A stretch of 64,000 nucleotides of DNA, from assembly GCA_947311845.1 (NCBI GenBank), contig CAMZMU010000071.1, positions 20,137,399 to 20,201,398 of the forward strand, given 5' to 3'. Shown piece after piece: positions 54,832-63,987 of the stretch. Made by a program: the position numbers and the translations under genes. Position 1 is the first letter of the stretch, and each line of letters begins with the position of its first letter. The notes below the pieces were generated by a model that saw only the letters and a program-made list of their open reading frames with translations, searched no databases and was not told where the DNA came from. The DNA comes from Poa pratensis (Eukaryota; Streptophyta; Magnoliopsida; Poales; Poaceae).

Positions 54832-55911
54832 GAGCATCTCCAGCAGACGCCGGAAACGGAGGGCGCGCGCCATATAACCGAATTTTCCGCGCGCGGGGCC
54901 ATTTTGTGCGCTCCAGCAGACGCGGGAAAAAAGCGCGCACTCGAAAACGGAAGCGCGCGCTGGCCAACGCGCTACGTTTCGCGTTAAATACCCCGCCCCG
55001 CGGCCAGCGCGCGCTCACTCCACGCATCCCCAACCGCTTTTCCCCTCTCCCTCCCACCGCTCACGCCACCGCTCTGAATCCCGCCGCCACCGCTCGCAAT
55101 CCGCCGTCGCCACCATGCCTCCGCGCCGCACGAGCCAGTCCGGGTACCGCGGCGTCCGCCCGCGCGCCAACGGGACGTTCTACACGGAGATCCGGTCCGG
55201 CGATAGCCGCGTCCCGCTCGGGACGTACGCGACCGCGGCGGAGGCCGCCCGCGCCTACGACGCGGCGGCGTGGAGGCTCAACCGCTCGCGCTGGAGCATG
55301 AACTTCCAGGACTGCTCTAATGCGCAGGAGGCGGCGAACAGGGCGCCGCCGCCGCGCCTCGCCACCGCCGACGACCGTCGCGAACACCGCCTCCGCGCGA
55401 CGCTCAGCCTAGTCGAGGAGCGCGATCAGCGCGCCGTCGACGACTGGTACCGGAACCACCCGCGCGAGGCGAGAGAGGAGATGGAGTTCTGGAACACCCA
55501 GGCGACCGAGCGGGCCGAGCGGCGGGCCGAGCGCCATGAGGACCGAGAGGCGCGGCGGGTGGCGAAGGCGCGTGCGGAGGCGGAACTGATGGCAGGCCAA
55601 GCCAACTGGCCCGAAGACGACGAGAGGTGGAACGCGCTGCAGGATGACATCTCGGACGACACCAACTCCGAGGACGACATCTTCTCCGACGACGACGAGT
55701 TCTAAATCGCGCCGGCGCAGTTCGTAGTTGTAGTTCTAAAACTTCTAGTTAAGTTTAGTTTAGTTAAGTTTTAGTTCATAGTTCTAAAGTTTGTGCTCGT
55801 GTGTTCGTGTAGTCAACTCGAGTTCAATATATTGCTATTTTCAGTATATTTATTTTGTATTTTTTTATCATGTTTTGGCGCAACCTAGGCGCGCGTCTGT
55901 TGGAGATGCTC
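54832..55911 (+). mobile_element. PIF/Harbinger-type element carrying an AP2-domain gene
   Basis: 1080 bp with terminal inverted repeats gagcatctccagcagacgc and gcgtctgttggagatgctc (18 of 19 match when reversed), flanked by TAA on both sides (54829-54831 and 55912-55914). A TWA duplication is the Harbinger hallmark. A second near-copy of the end (gcgctccagcagacgcggga) lies at 54909-54928. It holds no transposase. The only gene is the AP2-domain ORF. Confidence 0.8.
55115..55705 (+). CDS. AP2/ERF-domain protein carried by a transposon
   Basis: The intact single-exon ORF has 196 residues. Residues about 10-64 form an AP2/ERF DNA-binding domain: YRGVRPRANGTFYTEIRSGD, RVPLGTYATAAEAARAYDAA and AWRLNRSRWSMNF. 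The YRGVR, EIR, LGT and AARAYD landmarks are kept, but the usual WLG has Pro for Trp. The rest is a charged helical region rich in Arg and Glu (residues 90-165) and an acidic tail (DDISDDTNSEDDIFSDDDEF), which could act as an activation domain. AP2 proteins bind GC-rich promoter boxes in the nucleus. A TTAAATA box lies at about 54983-54989. The gene lies entirely between transposon ends, so it moves with the element. The very GC-rich body is unlike the AT-rich flanks. Confidence 0.8.
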   Translation: MPPRRTSQSGYRGVRPRANGTFYTEIRSGDSRVPLGTYATAAEAARAYDAAAWRLNRSRWSMNFQDCSNAQEAANRAPPPRLATADDRREHRLRATLSLVEERDQRAVDDWYRNHPREAREEMEFWNTQATERAERRAERHEDREARRVAKARAEAELMAGQANWPEDDERWNALQDDISDDTNSEDDIFSDDDEF

Positions 55912-55984
55912 TAACATAATATCAGAGAGGTAGCATCACAATGCTTACTGAAAGCGAGAAAAACCATAATAGAAATAAGATTAT

Positions 55985-56116
55985 GACAAGCAGTACATAA
56001 TACTTAAACAGGGACATAACTAATAGAAATAAGTTCTTTCAGGAATAAGTCGGTGACAAGCAGTACATAATACTTAAACAGGGACATAACTAATAGAAAT
56101 AAGTTCTTTCAGGAGA
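55985..56116. repeat. Tandem duplication, 62-bp unit, 70-bp period
   Basis: Two copies of gacaagcagtacataatact... at 55985-56046 and 56055-56116 are nearly identical. A third partial copy (caagcagtacataata) follows at about 56134. Confidence 0.9.
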
Positions 56117-56173
56117 GACCCCCAAGCAGTACATAATAATAGAGATAGATCGAAGTGTTCGCCATTGCAAACA

Positions 56174-56605
56174 CTACTCGTCCTCCGGATCAGAATACCC
56201 CCAAGCAGGAGACCCATGGGGCACTGGTGGTGGTACTAGGTGACGCTGTCCATAGTTGACGATTCTAATCTGGCGGTACACCTCGTATGCAACGTACGCA
56301 TCTATTGCTGCATACTCAATGTTGATAGCGTCAAGTGGGGTCTTCTCCCAGAGTTTGTGCTGATCCTTGTGGAATTTTGTCTTCATATCAGCGTACTCCT
56401 CGTCGATCAAGGCGAATGCCATATTAGCCATTGAAGTCTTGTCATGCTCAAGCCTGAAAATGCGCTGGATATCAATGTGGCAGGCAGCTGGTATCTCAAT
56501 ACCCTAGGTGTGACTCATCTTGATCTTGTCATTCGTTATATCAACGTTAGCAAAATGTATGCCGCTGCGAAGAAGGAACTCCATGAGTGCTGGACAGTGC
56601 TTGTC
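56174..56605 (-). pseudogene. WRN-type exonuclease-like fragment
   Basis: The minus strand reads CPALMEFLLRSGIHFANVDI with TND (motif II), an in-frame TAG at 56504-56506, then ANMAFALIDEEYADMKTKFH, LWEKTPLDAINIEYAAIDAY with VAYEVYRQIR (motif III, Y-x3-D) and a stop at 56174. It covers the second half of a DEDDy exonuclease domain; the first motif (D-x-E) is cut off near 56605, where a duplicated repeat starts. It is related to the pseudogene in CACTA A (38648-39317), with the same motif spacing but clear divergence. Both probably come from a repeat-borne gene family. No element ends are visible around it. Confidence 0.6.
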
Positions 56606-57100
56606 ACTACTGCAACAACAAAGTGGAACAAATGTTAAATACTGCTGCAACAAGTATATTTCGGCATGCACAAGTATGTATAATAAGAATCATGACAAGT
56701 ATATTTTGCTATAGGATTCAAATGGACATGTTGCTATCCGGCCTATGCAATTTTCCTACCCGCATATGAGAATCAAAAGAAGCCCCTAAATTAACTATGA
56801 CATGTTCTCTCCCACACGTACGGGTGGCCAATATGCAACTATAAGAAAAATTCTTTCACTACAATCAAAGAGGAATTGCTCTTCACTACTGCAACAACAA
56901 AGTGAAACAAATGTTAAATACTGCTGCAACAAGTATATTTCGGCATGCACAAGTATGTATAATAAGAATCATGACAAGTATATTTTGCTATAGGATTCAA
57001 ATGGACATGTTGCTATCCGGCCTATGCAATTTTCCTACCCGCATATGAGAATCAAAAGAAGCCCCTAAATTCTTTCACTACAATCAAAGAGGAATTGCTC
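56604..57100. repeat. Direct duplication of about 187 bp
   Basis: cactactgcaacaacaaagt... at 56604-56792 recurs at 56884-57071, almost identical. A second shorter unit (ttctttcactacaatcaaag) recurs at 56850 and 57070. The unit contains nothing coding. Confidence 0.85.
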
Positions 57101-57246
57101 TTTCCATAGGATTCAAATGGACATGCATGTTGCTATCCTATATATAATTGCAATCTTCCCATAGCCCCTATATATCGCCTACGTGTTGTACGGCTCCAAG
57201 ACCAGATTCACTTTAACACAAACATTTATATATTTATGGAAGCAAA

Positions 57247-57540
57247 ACTACAGGAAAATGACCAGTTCCTGACGGCCAAACATATGCCGACGACATTTTA
57301 TCGGGGTCATCGGCATACATGGTGATATGTCGAGGGCGAGAACAATGTATGTCGATGGCTTTTCTAAATATCCGTCGGCATATATCTAGCCTTTGGCAAC
57401 TAAACTGCATGCCTACAGCTTTCCTGAATAGTCGTCGTCATATGTCTGGCCATCGACAAACATGCATGCAGCCGTAACCAATTTGACGGACCGCCTATAT
57501 GCCGACGGCCACCTATGTCAGGGAGTCGCCATACGACTTT
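57247..57540. repeat. Decayed CACTA-like terminal region
   Basis: It begins aactacaggaaaatgaccag, close to the CACTACAGGAAAA type of CACTA end, followed by many inverted short motifs such as tatgccgacggc and gtcggcatat. No partner end was found. The call is tentative. Confidence 0.35.
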
Positions 57541-57639
57541 GATTCTTCATTTATTTTCTTTTTTCCCTAAGTACTTAATGATGTTTGTTGATTTTGTTTG
57601 CATTCTATTATTTTCAACGACTATATCACACTAAAATAT

Positions 57640-58660
57640 GATCTCACGGGTCAGGTTTTTCCCTATGCACATGCTATTGTTTGAATTTCTTCCTGCGGGG
57701 TCAGGTTTTCCCCGGCGTGGGGGCTCTAGAGCGTCGGAATTCACTAAACCATGTGGTGACATACCATACGTATACAAATGTAGTGGGAGGTGGAGAGGGC
57801 CAACTCCTACTCCGGGGAGTGACCGGCTTCACCGACATCACTTACTCCCTAGTAAGTTTCTGGACTTAGAGCTCGAAACTGCCCCTTCGGGTGCACCGGA
57901 GGGAATCTTGGGAAAATTTGGGGGCAGATATTGGTTTTTCATGTTCATGTGGCCTACCCTAACACAAGCAAGAAAAAACTTCCGCTATTCTACCCCCTTT
58001 CGACCCCGGTCATGCGGGTAGACGACAAGTTTGACTTTTCCTACAGGGTCAGGTTTTCGTCGAAACGAGGGCTCCAGAGCATCGGAATCCCACCTAAACC
58101 TAGGTGGTGCAATACCATACGTATAAAAGTGTGGTGAGAGGTGGAGAGGGCCAAGATCCTACTCCGGGATGTGACCAGCTTCACCAGCACCACTTACTCC
58201 CTAGCAAGTTTTTGGACTTAGAGCTTGAAACTGACCCGGCCTTCGGGGTGCATGCACCAGATGGAATCTTGTGAAGAGTTGGGGTTGATTATGGTTTTCC
58301 ATGTTTCTATGGCCTATCCTAACACAACGGACCAAAAATTTCACTGGTCTACCCCTTTCGACGCCGATCATGGGGGCGGCAAGTTTGACTTCCTGCGGGG
58401 TTAGGTTTTAGCCAAAGCAGGGGCTCTGGAGCGTCGGAATCCGACCTAAACCTAGGTCGTGCCATACCATACGTATACAAGTGTAGTGGGAGGTGGAGTG
58501 GGCCAAGATCCTACTCTGGGGTGCGGCTTCACCGGCATCATTTACGCCCTAGTAAGTTTCTGAACTTAGAGCTCGAAACTCCTCCTTTGGGTGCACCGGA
58601 GGGAATCTTGTGAAGAGTTGGCGTAGATTTTGGTTTTCCATGCTGTTTTTGTTTTTCATA
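57640..58660. repeat. Three-unit tandem repeat, about 350-bp period
   Basis: Units begin near 57700, 58048 and 58400 (gggtcaggtttt type) and share ggctct(a/g)gagcgtcggaat, accatacgtata, gtgggaggtggag and agagctcgaaact. The third unit is shorter. Copies are clearly diverged from each other (roughly one change per ten bases by eye). Confidence 0.85.
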
Positions 58661-59221
58661 TTCATGAGTTGCATTTGGGTCTGAAACATGAAGAGAAAGA
58701 ATAGTCATGTTGATTTAAAAACTTCAAGCATCAAAAAGTTATCCTCTAATATGTAAGCTCTCCTATTATTTTGCTTTTTGTTGTCCTCTAAATATTTTGG
58801 ATGGTGCCCCCCTTTGATATGTTGAACAATTGGTACTTGTATATGTTAAAGAATTTAAAGTTATGATATGTTCATTATGCTCAAACGGTGTTTTATCTTC
58901 TATAAATTATATAGTTAGAATTGTGTTATTTCAGATAAGGAGCTAGAATTGTATAATGCTCCTCTAATCAAGAATGCATGCCAAAGCCTAGGTTTTAGTC
59001 TATACCCTGTTAATTTTTTGAATACACACTCTACAAATTAACCGGTCAATTCTCTTCTTCTTAATTAATGAAAATAGTACTGTACTCCACTAGTTAGAAA
59101 GGAAGGATATCTGGTAATTAATTTGTTGCCAAATTAATTGCTTTGGTCGAAATCAAAATATTTATGTCATCATTAAGAAGGAAATCAAAGCATTCATCTC
59201 CTTCCATCAGGATATATCCCT
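58661..59221. other. AT-rich upstream region of the inhibitor gene
   Basis: No ORF or repeat was identified. CATAAATA at about 59223-59230 could serve as a TATA box for the gene starting at 59271, though it would leave only a very short leader. Confidence 0.4.
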
Positions 59222-59270
59222 TCATAAATATGGCAGCACGTACGTGGCTTGTGGCTTGCATCTCAAAGCA

Positions 59271-59822
59271 ATGGCGACCCGGCAGATCGCACTCCTCCTC
59301 TCACTCTTCGCCGCCGCCCATGGCGCCGCAGGCACTACGCCCGTCATCAACGCCACATGCGCCGCGGTCTCCCACAACGCCACCATGTACACCCACTACG
59401 ACTACTGCGTGCGCGCGCTCTCGGCCGACCCGGCGGCTTCCTCCGCCACGGACGCCCGCGGGCTAGCGGCCGCCGCGGTGAGCCTCACGGTCGTCAACAT
59501 CACGACTACGGAACACATCATCTCCGACCTCGTGCAAAATCTCGGACGCTGTCTCAGGAATTACAGAAAGATGAACGACATGGTGGCGCCCGCTCTTGTC
59601 GACATCCGCGCCGGGCGCGTCGGCGAGGCCTCCAAGAAGCTCTTGGAAGCGGCACAGGAGGACTTTACCAGTTGGTGCGACCTCATCTTGGTAGAGGGAT
59701 ACGCCAAGAGGAACCCCATAGATCAGGAGAACCACGACGTCTCCCTCGTGTCCGCCATGGCCTCCGACCTCACGGAGCTGCTCCTGCGTTCGCATGCACC
59801 ATCGCCGAAAGATTCAAGCTGA
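59271..59822 (+). CDS. Secreted pectin methylesterase/invertase inhibitor (PMEI)
   Basis: Single-exon ORF of 183 residues. The ATG at 59271 is the first in frame and starts a clear signal peptide (MATRQIALLLSLFAAAHGAA). The mature part is a four-helix-bundle inhibitor of the PMEI/invertase-inhibitor family: Cys30 and Cys46 in the N-terminal hairpin, Cys94 (LGRCL) and Cys136 (SWCDL) spaced as the second disulfide, with TCAAVSHNATMYTHYDYCVR and ARGLAAAAVSLTVVN as recognisable blocks. Three N-glycosylation sequons (NAT, NAT, NIT) occur. Such proteins act in the apoplast, either blocking pectin methylesterases by 1:1 complex or blocking acid invertases; sequence alone does not decide which. A pectin methylesterase gene lies 13 kb away. 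It looks intact. Confidence 0.85.
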   Translation: MATRQIALLLSLFAAAHGAAGTTPVINATCAAVSHNATMYTHYDYCVRALSADPAASSATDARGLAAAAVSLTVVNITTTEHIISDLVQNLGRCLRNYRKMNDMVAPALVDIRAGRVGEASKKLLEAAQEDFTSWCDLILVEGYAKRNPIDQENHDVSLVSAMASDLTELLLRSHAPSPKDSS

Positions 59823-60139
59823 ATGCATGCATGAGTGTTCTCTTCCTCCAGTTTTACTGGAATAATTAAGCTTGTGGTTTCTGAGTCAGTCCAAAGAGGA
59901 AAATCTGTTCTTTGTTTACCGGTCGGATTCGTGTAACGATGCATAGTTTTACTTTTCACACAGTTTTGCTCTCCATTCTTGCCTGCACTTGCATATATAA
60001 TTACATTGTCGGATTGCAGATTTTGCCTGAAACATGCCGAAACCGAAACGAGTTGGTTCCCGAGGTCGAGGTATACAGGCGGCTTGATCACTTCAGAGTT
60101 CTCAGCAAGGATCGCGAGCATCCTTTCAGAGTTGGTAGC
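59823..60139. other. Gap between the inhibitor gene and the Gypsy relic
   Basis: It should include the 3' UTR of the inhibitor gene. Nothing else was recognised. Confidence 0.4.
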
Positions 60140-61113
60140 AGATTGGTCAACGGTCTGCACATAATACCAAAGTAAGCGATGAACTTGCGGTAATATCCTA
60201 CTAGACAGAAATTCCCTCAATTGTCTCAAGTTCATGGGTTGTGGCCAATTTTCAACCGCAGCAATTTTTGCTGGATCGGTAGACACCCCTTCTCCACTGA
60301 TGATGTGACCCAAGTACTCCAGCGACTTCTCTGCAAATGTACACTTGCTGAGTTTCAGTACAGCTTGTTTTGTTCCAGCAGTTGAAACACATGTTCTAGA
60401 TGTTTGGCGTGTTCCTGTAGTGTTTTGCTGTAGATCAACACATCATCAACAAACACGAGTACAAACTTGCGAAACACATGCGCGAAGATTGTGTTCATCG
60501 CCGCTTGAAATGTTGCTGGCGCCGATGTTAGCCCAAACGGCATGACTCTGAATTCGAAATGGCCACTGTGCGTTTTAAACGCTGTTTTACTTTCATCTGC
60601 CTCTGCCATGCGTATTTGGTGGTATCCCGACCTTAGATCCAGCTTCGTGAAAAACACAGCACCAGACAACTCATCTAGGAGTTCATCCACCACAGGCATG
60701 GGGTACCTGTCTTTCACGGTCACCGCGTTCAATTGTCTGTAATCGACGCAGAATCGCCATGTACCGTCTTTCTTTTTAACTAGGAGCACAGGTGATGAAA
60801 ATGGGCTCTGGCTTGGTTTAATTATCCCCTGTTTGATCATTTCCTTAATCTGTCGTTTGATTTCATCTTTTTGCTGAGGAGAGTACCTGTATGGTTTCAC
60901 ATTGATGGGTTGAACACCAGGCATGAGAGGAATTTTGTGGTCGAATTCTCGCCTAGGTGGCAGTCCTTGTGGTTCAGCAAAGCAGTTCTGATGATGTTGT
61001 AATACATCCTCTATCTCGAATGGTATACCCGTCTCTGTTGTACTGTCAGTTACTGGACACAATCGTATCAGCTGAGCAAGAGCTCGTTGCGAGATAAGCT
61101 GTTTCAGTTCAGT
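60140..61113 (-). pseudogene. Gypsy reverse transcriptase
   Basis: The open frame 61062-60355 shows PYRYSPQQKDEIKRQIKEMI, SPFSSPVLLVKKKDGTWRFC with VDYRQLNAVT, LDLRSGYHQIRM, MPFGLTSAPATFQAAMN and the catalytic FVDDVLIYS. A TGA at 61114-61116 separates it from the protease in the same frame. A one-base loss near 60352 then shifts to YLGHIISGEGVSTDPAKIAA, LRQLREFL, and, after another shift near 60210, GYYRKFIAYFGIM. It copies element RNA into DNA in intact relatives. Here it is dead. Confidence 0.85.
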
Positions 61114-61608
61114 TCATGAAATTGCTTCACAGCTAACCACCTTATCTTTAATCCCTTTAAGAGTAATTCTCTTGCCATTGTGACGGAATCGCAGCACCTT
61201 TTTAGGCCAGTCAATCCACATCTTTCCACACTCATCTAACCAATCCATCCCAAGGATGATGTCATAACAAGGAATATCAAACACTCGGAATGTGCCCACA
61301 AATTTGTTCTTCTGGCACTCCCATTCTAGCTGAGACACTGCTTTAGTGATTCTGGTTTTTCCACCGTCAGCTACCTGTACTGTGACTGGTTCTGCTTGGG
61401 ATATTGTCAACCCTATCTGTTCCACGGCTGTTTTGCTTATAAAACTCCCACAACTTCCAGAATCAATTAGGATCAGGACTTGCTTCCCATTGACATTGCC
61501 TTGTAATCTAATGCTCTTCCGAGTTGTGGTTCCAGCCAATGCACACTGAGAAATTGTACATAACGACTCATCACTGCTACCTTCAGTCTGGTCATCAGGT
61601 TCACTGCT
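61114..61608 (-). pseudogene. Gypsy aspartic protease region
   Basis: The frame reads SIRLQGNVNGKQVLILIDSG with the active-site DSG, then SFISKTAVEQIGL and YDIILGMDWLDECGKMWIDW. It ends in TGA at 61114, probably a mutated Arg codon, because the following codons continue into RT. The upstream end is cut by CACTA B at 61609 and continues into gag at 63387. Confidence 0.8.
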
Positions 61609-62099
61609 CACTAGTACAGAACGACACATCGGAAACGGGCCAAAACCCCCTTCGGCAACGGAGAAAGGGTCCGTGTCCCCGCCTCTGTCACTGATGTGAA
61701 GCCTCACAATGGCAACGGAGGAGATAAACCGTTTCTAATGTATTTAACATTAGACACGGAGTTTTGCTAATAACCGTTTCTAATAAGGGATACAGGAAAA
61801 CAAAAAAAAAAACACGGTGACGGGCTGTGCCGTCGATGGAGCCCCGCTCCATGCGACTAGACGGCCGCCCGGTCGTCACCGTATTCCTGTACGCACTGCT
61901 TTACAAAAGTTCATCAGTGCGCGTGGCTGGAGCTCTGCTCCTATGTCTTCACGGCCGCCAGATGAACATCTACTGTCTTTCCTGCTGCGCAAAATATACT
62001 GCTCCTGGTGACGGCACCGTGTATGGAGCCCCGCTCCTAGGTCTTCACGGCAGCAGCATCGTCACCAAGCATCCACCAAGCCCTTGAAACAACGAATAT

Positions 62100-62410
62100 T
62101 CTTTGTTAAAAACAGCAAACAAAGCTAATAAACAGAGCCAATAAGCAGTAAACAAAGCAAACCGAGCTAAATACATAGCTGAAAAGCTAACTAACAGAGC
62201 AACCCAAGCTAAATAAGTAGCTAACATAGCAAATACATAGCTGAACAGAGCTAACTAACAGAGCAACCCGAGCTAATAAGTAGCTAACATAGCAAATACA
62301 TAGCTGAACAGAGCAAACCGAGCTAAATAAGTAGCTAACATAGCAAATACATAGCTGAACAGAGCTAACTAACAGAGCAAACCGAGCTAAATAAGTAGCT
62401 AACAGAGCGG
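62100..62410. repeat. Variable tandem repeat in CACTA B, 51-64 bp units
   Basis: The block aagtagctaacatagcaaat followed by acatagctgaacagag recurs at about 62215, 62278, 62329 and 62393, after a more diverged start near 62100. Units differ by an optional ctaactaacagagc segment. Confidence 0.85.
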
Positions 62411-62419
62411 TCATTTACC

Positions 62420-63014
62420 TTAGGCGAGGCGGGGTCGCTTTCCGTCACGGATTGCGTCCCAGGCGTCGGCGCCGGAGCCACTGCCAGAGGAGACGTCAGA
62501 GGAGACCTCATCCTGCTCGAACACCGGAGCGTCCTCCTCCTCCTCCTCCTCATCCTCCTCCGCCGCCGCCGCCGCTGCCGCCGCCGCATCTGGCCCAGGG
62601 CCCTGGCCAGGGAGAAGAGAGCGGTCTATGGCCACCCGGAGCCGCGTCTGGAACAACGCCTCCTCGGCGGCTTCTATCGCGTGCTCGGCGGCGGAGATGC
62701 GGATAGCTCTCTGCATCGCAGACGCCCGAATGACACCCTCTGCACGCTCGCGCTCAAAGGAGGCGCGAGAGAGGAGGAGACCGACCTCCAGATCCTCGTC
62801 TCATCGTCGAGGAGGACAATGAGGACGAGATCCGGGCGTCGGTGGCCGCCGCCGCCGTGGATCCGGATGGGATTTGACGGCTCAGAATGAACTCGCGACC
62901 GCAGTCGCCGGGGATCTTGCCCCAGTTGTAGGGGAGATCCGGGCTGCGCCTCGGAGGGTGGGAGGAGGAAGATGCTCCATCCTGACTTCCGTCGGCGCCG
63001 GAGGGGTTCGCCAT
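62420..63014 (-). pseudogene. Cargo ORF of CACTA B: acidic, Ala-rich protein
   Basis: ATG at 63014 (MANPSGADGSQDGASSSSHP) gives 86 residues to a stop at 62754. A second frame opens near 62812 and continues to 62420: ERERAEGVIRASAMQRAIRI, SAAEHAIEAAEEALF, a poly-Ala run, an acidic run and a basic end (DGKRPRLA). Joining them needs a one-base shift near 62812. The product would be about 195 residues: Ser/Pro-rich start, helical middle, acidic tail. I recognise no domain. The start is 369 bp from the element end, behind a TATA-like GGTATTAATATC at about 63104-63116 (minus strand), matching the layout in copies A and X. Confidence 0.5.
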
Positions 63015-63386
63015 CGATGGGTGAAGTAGGAGGAGAGCGTGTGCGGCTAGGGTTAGGAACTGGGGAGAGTGAGACTGAGAGTGAGATACAGTACTGGAGT
63101 GGGAGATATTAATACCGGCACCGCTTAATGTGCCTTTACATGGGAAACGGAGATAGACCGATCTCCGTTTCTGATGTGGCAATATCAGCAACGGAGATAT
63201 TCTTTCCTCCGTTGCCTATATATGAGCAACGGAGATCTTTTCAGCCTCTGTTACCATTGTGTCGGGCCCATCGACCGACTAGCGCGCGCGCGCACTCGCG
63301 GAAGCGCGCGGAGCTCATTTTTCCGTCGCCTAACTCTTGCCGTTGCCATAGAGGGGTATCCGATGTGTCGTTCTGTACTAGTGGCT

Positions 63387-63987
63387 AGTGTTTGCTATCT
63401 GCAGAACCTCTATCAATTCCTCGACCACATGGAGTGGTACTGATTTGCTGCAGCGATGTCCAGGGCTGAATTTCTCACACACTTGAAGCATTCCCCACGC
63501 TCACGCCGTTGTGCTTTAAGTGTCTGCAGCTTGTCGCTCCATGGAATTTTCCCTGCTGTCTTTTCTTCTCCTTTATTTCCTTCATCCGGAGTAGATCCCA
63601 TTAGACCCTTGCCTGGAAATCCAGTTCGACTATATTTGTTTCTGTGGTCACTGTTGGTCCTTGGATAAGAGAATTGCCGCCCTTCTTCTAGTAATTCCTC
63701 TTGAGTTTCAGCCAGTGATAAAGCTATATCCACTGTCTTGGGCTTGTGCAATTTGATTGCTCTATGGATTTCCCTTTTTAACCCATTCACAAATTTTGTA
63801 ACAAAATAGGCTTCATCATAGTGTTGTTGTGAACCAGGATTTTGTGCCGCAATGCCTCAAACTTCTGGTAGTATTTCTCCATGCTGTGTGTTTGTTTGCA
63901 CCTTTCTAATGCCTCTAAGTACTTGTGGTGTTTGTCTCTGCCAAACTTGGCATGAATTGCTACACAGCTCCTCCCAACTGTCCACAT
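63387..63987 (-). pseudogene. Gypsy gag with zinc knuckle
   Basis: Two overlapping frames (63987-63787 and 63790-63413) read FGRDKHHKYLEALERCKQTH, YYQKFEALRHKILVHN, then FVKGLK-like MNGLKREIHRAIKLHKPKTV and DIALSLAETQEELLEEG. A basic linker leads to KAQRRERGECFKC, the start of a CCHC zinc knuckle; a frameshift there moves the remaining GHRC part into another frame. Gag packages element RNA. It is interrupted by CACTA B at 63383 and continues beyond the window. Confidence 0.75.

Larger units (their letters stand above)
61609..63383 (-). mobile_element. CACTA element B, carrying gene-like cargo
   Basis: 1775 bp, with CACTAGTACAGAACGACAC at the left and its reverse complement at the right, and a perfect target duplication GCT (61606-61608 and 63384-63386). 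The left end matches the right end of CACTA A and the right end matches the left end of A, so B is inverted relative to A. Subterminal caacgg/ccgttg motifs are dense. It has no transposase. It carries one minus-strand cargo ORF pair and a block of tandem repeats. Confidence 0.93.

Noticed and set aside
59249..59869. 206-codon ORF in a second frame
   Set aside because: It is an Arg-rich frame overlapping the inhibitor gene, whose own frame has the signal peptide and cysteine pattern.
59723..60140. Continuation of the Gypsy polyprotein into the inhibitor gene
   Set aside because: The minus-strand frame stays open, but similarity to the RT connection region stops near 60140. The rest is antisense to the inhibitor gene.
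63281..63310. CG-alternating stretch, possible CpG island promoter
   Set aside because: It is a short simple-sequence tract in the subterminal region of CACTA B. No gene starts beside it in the outward direction.
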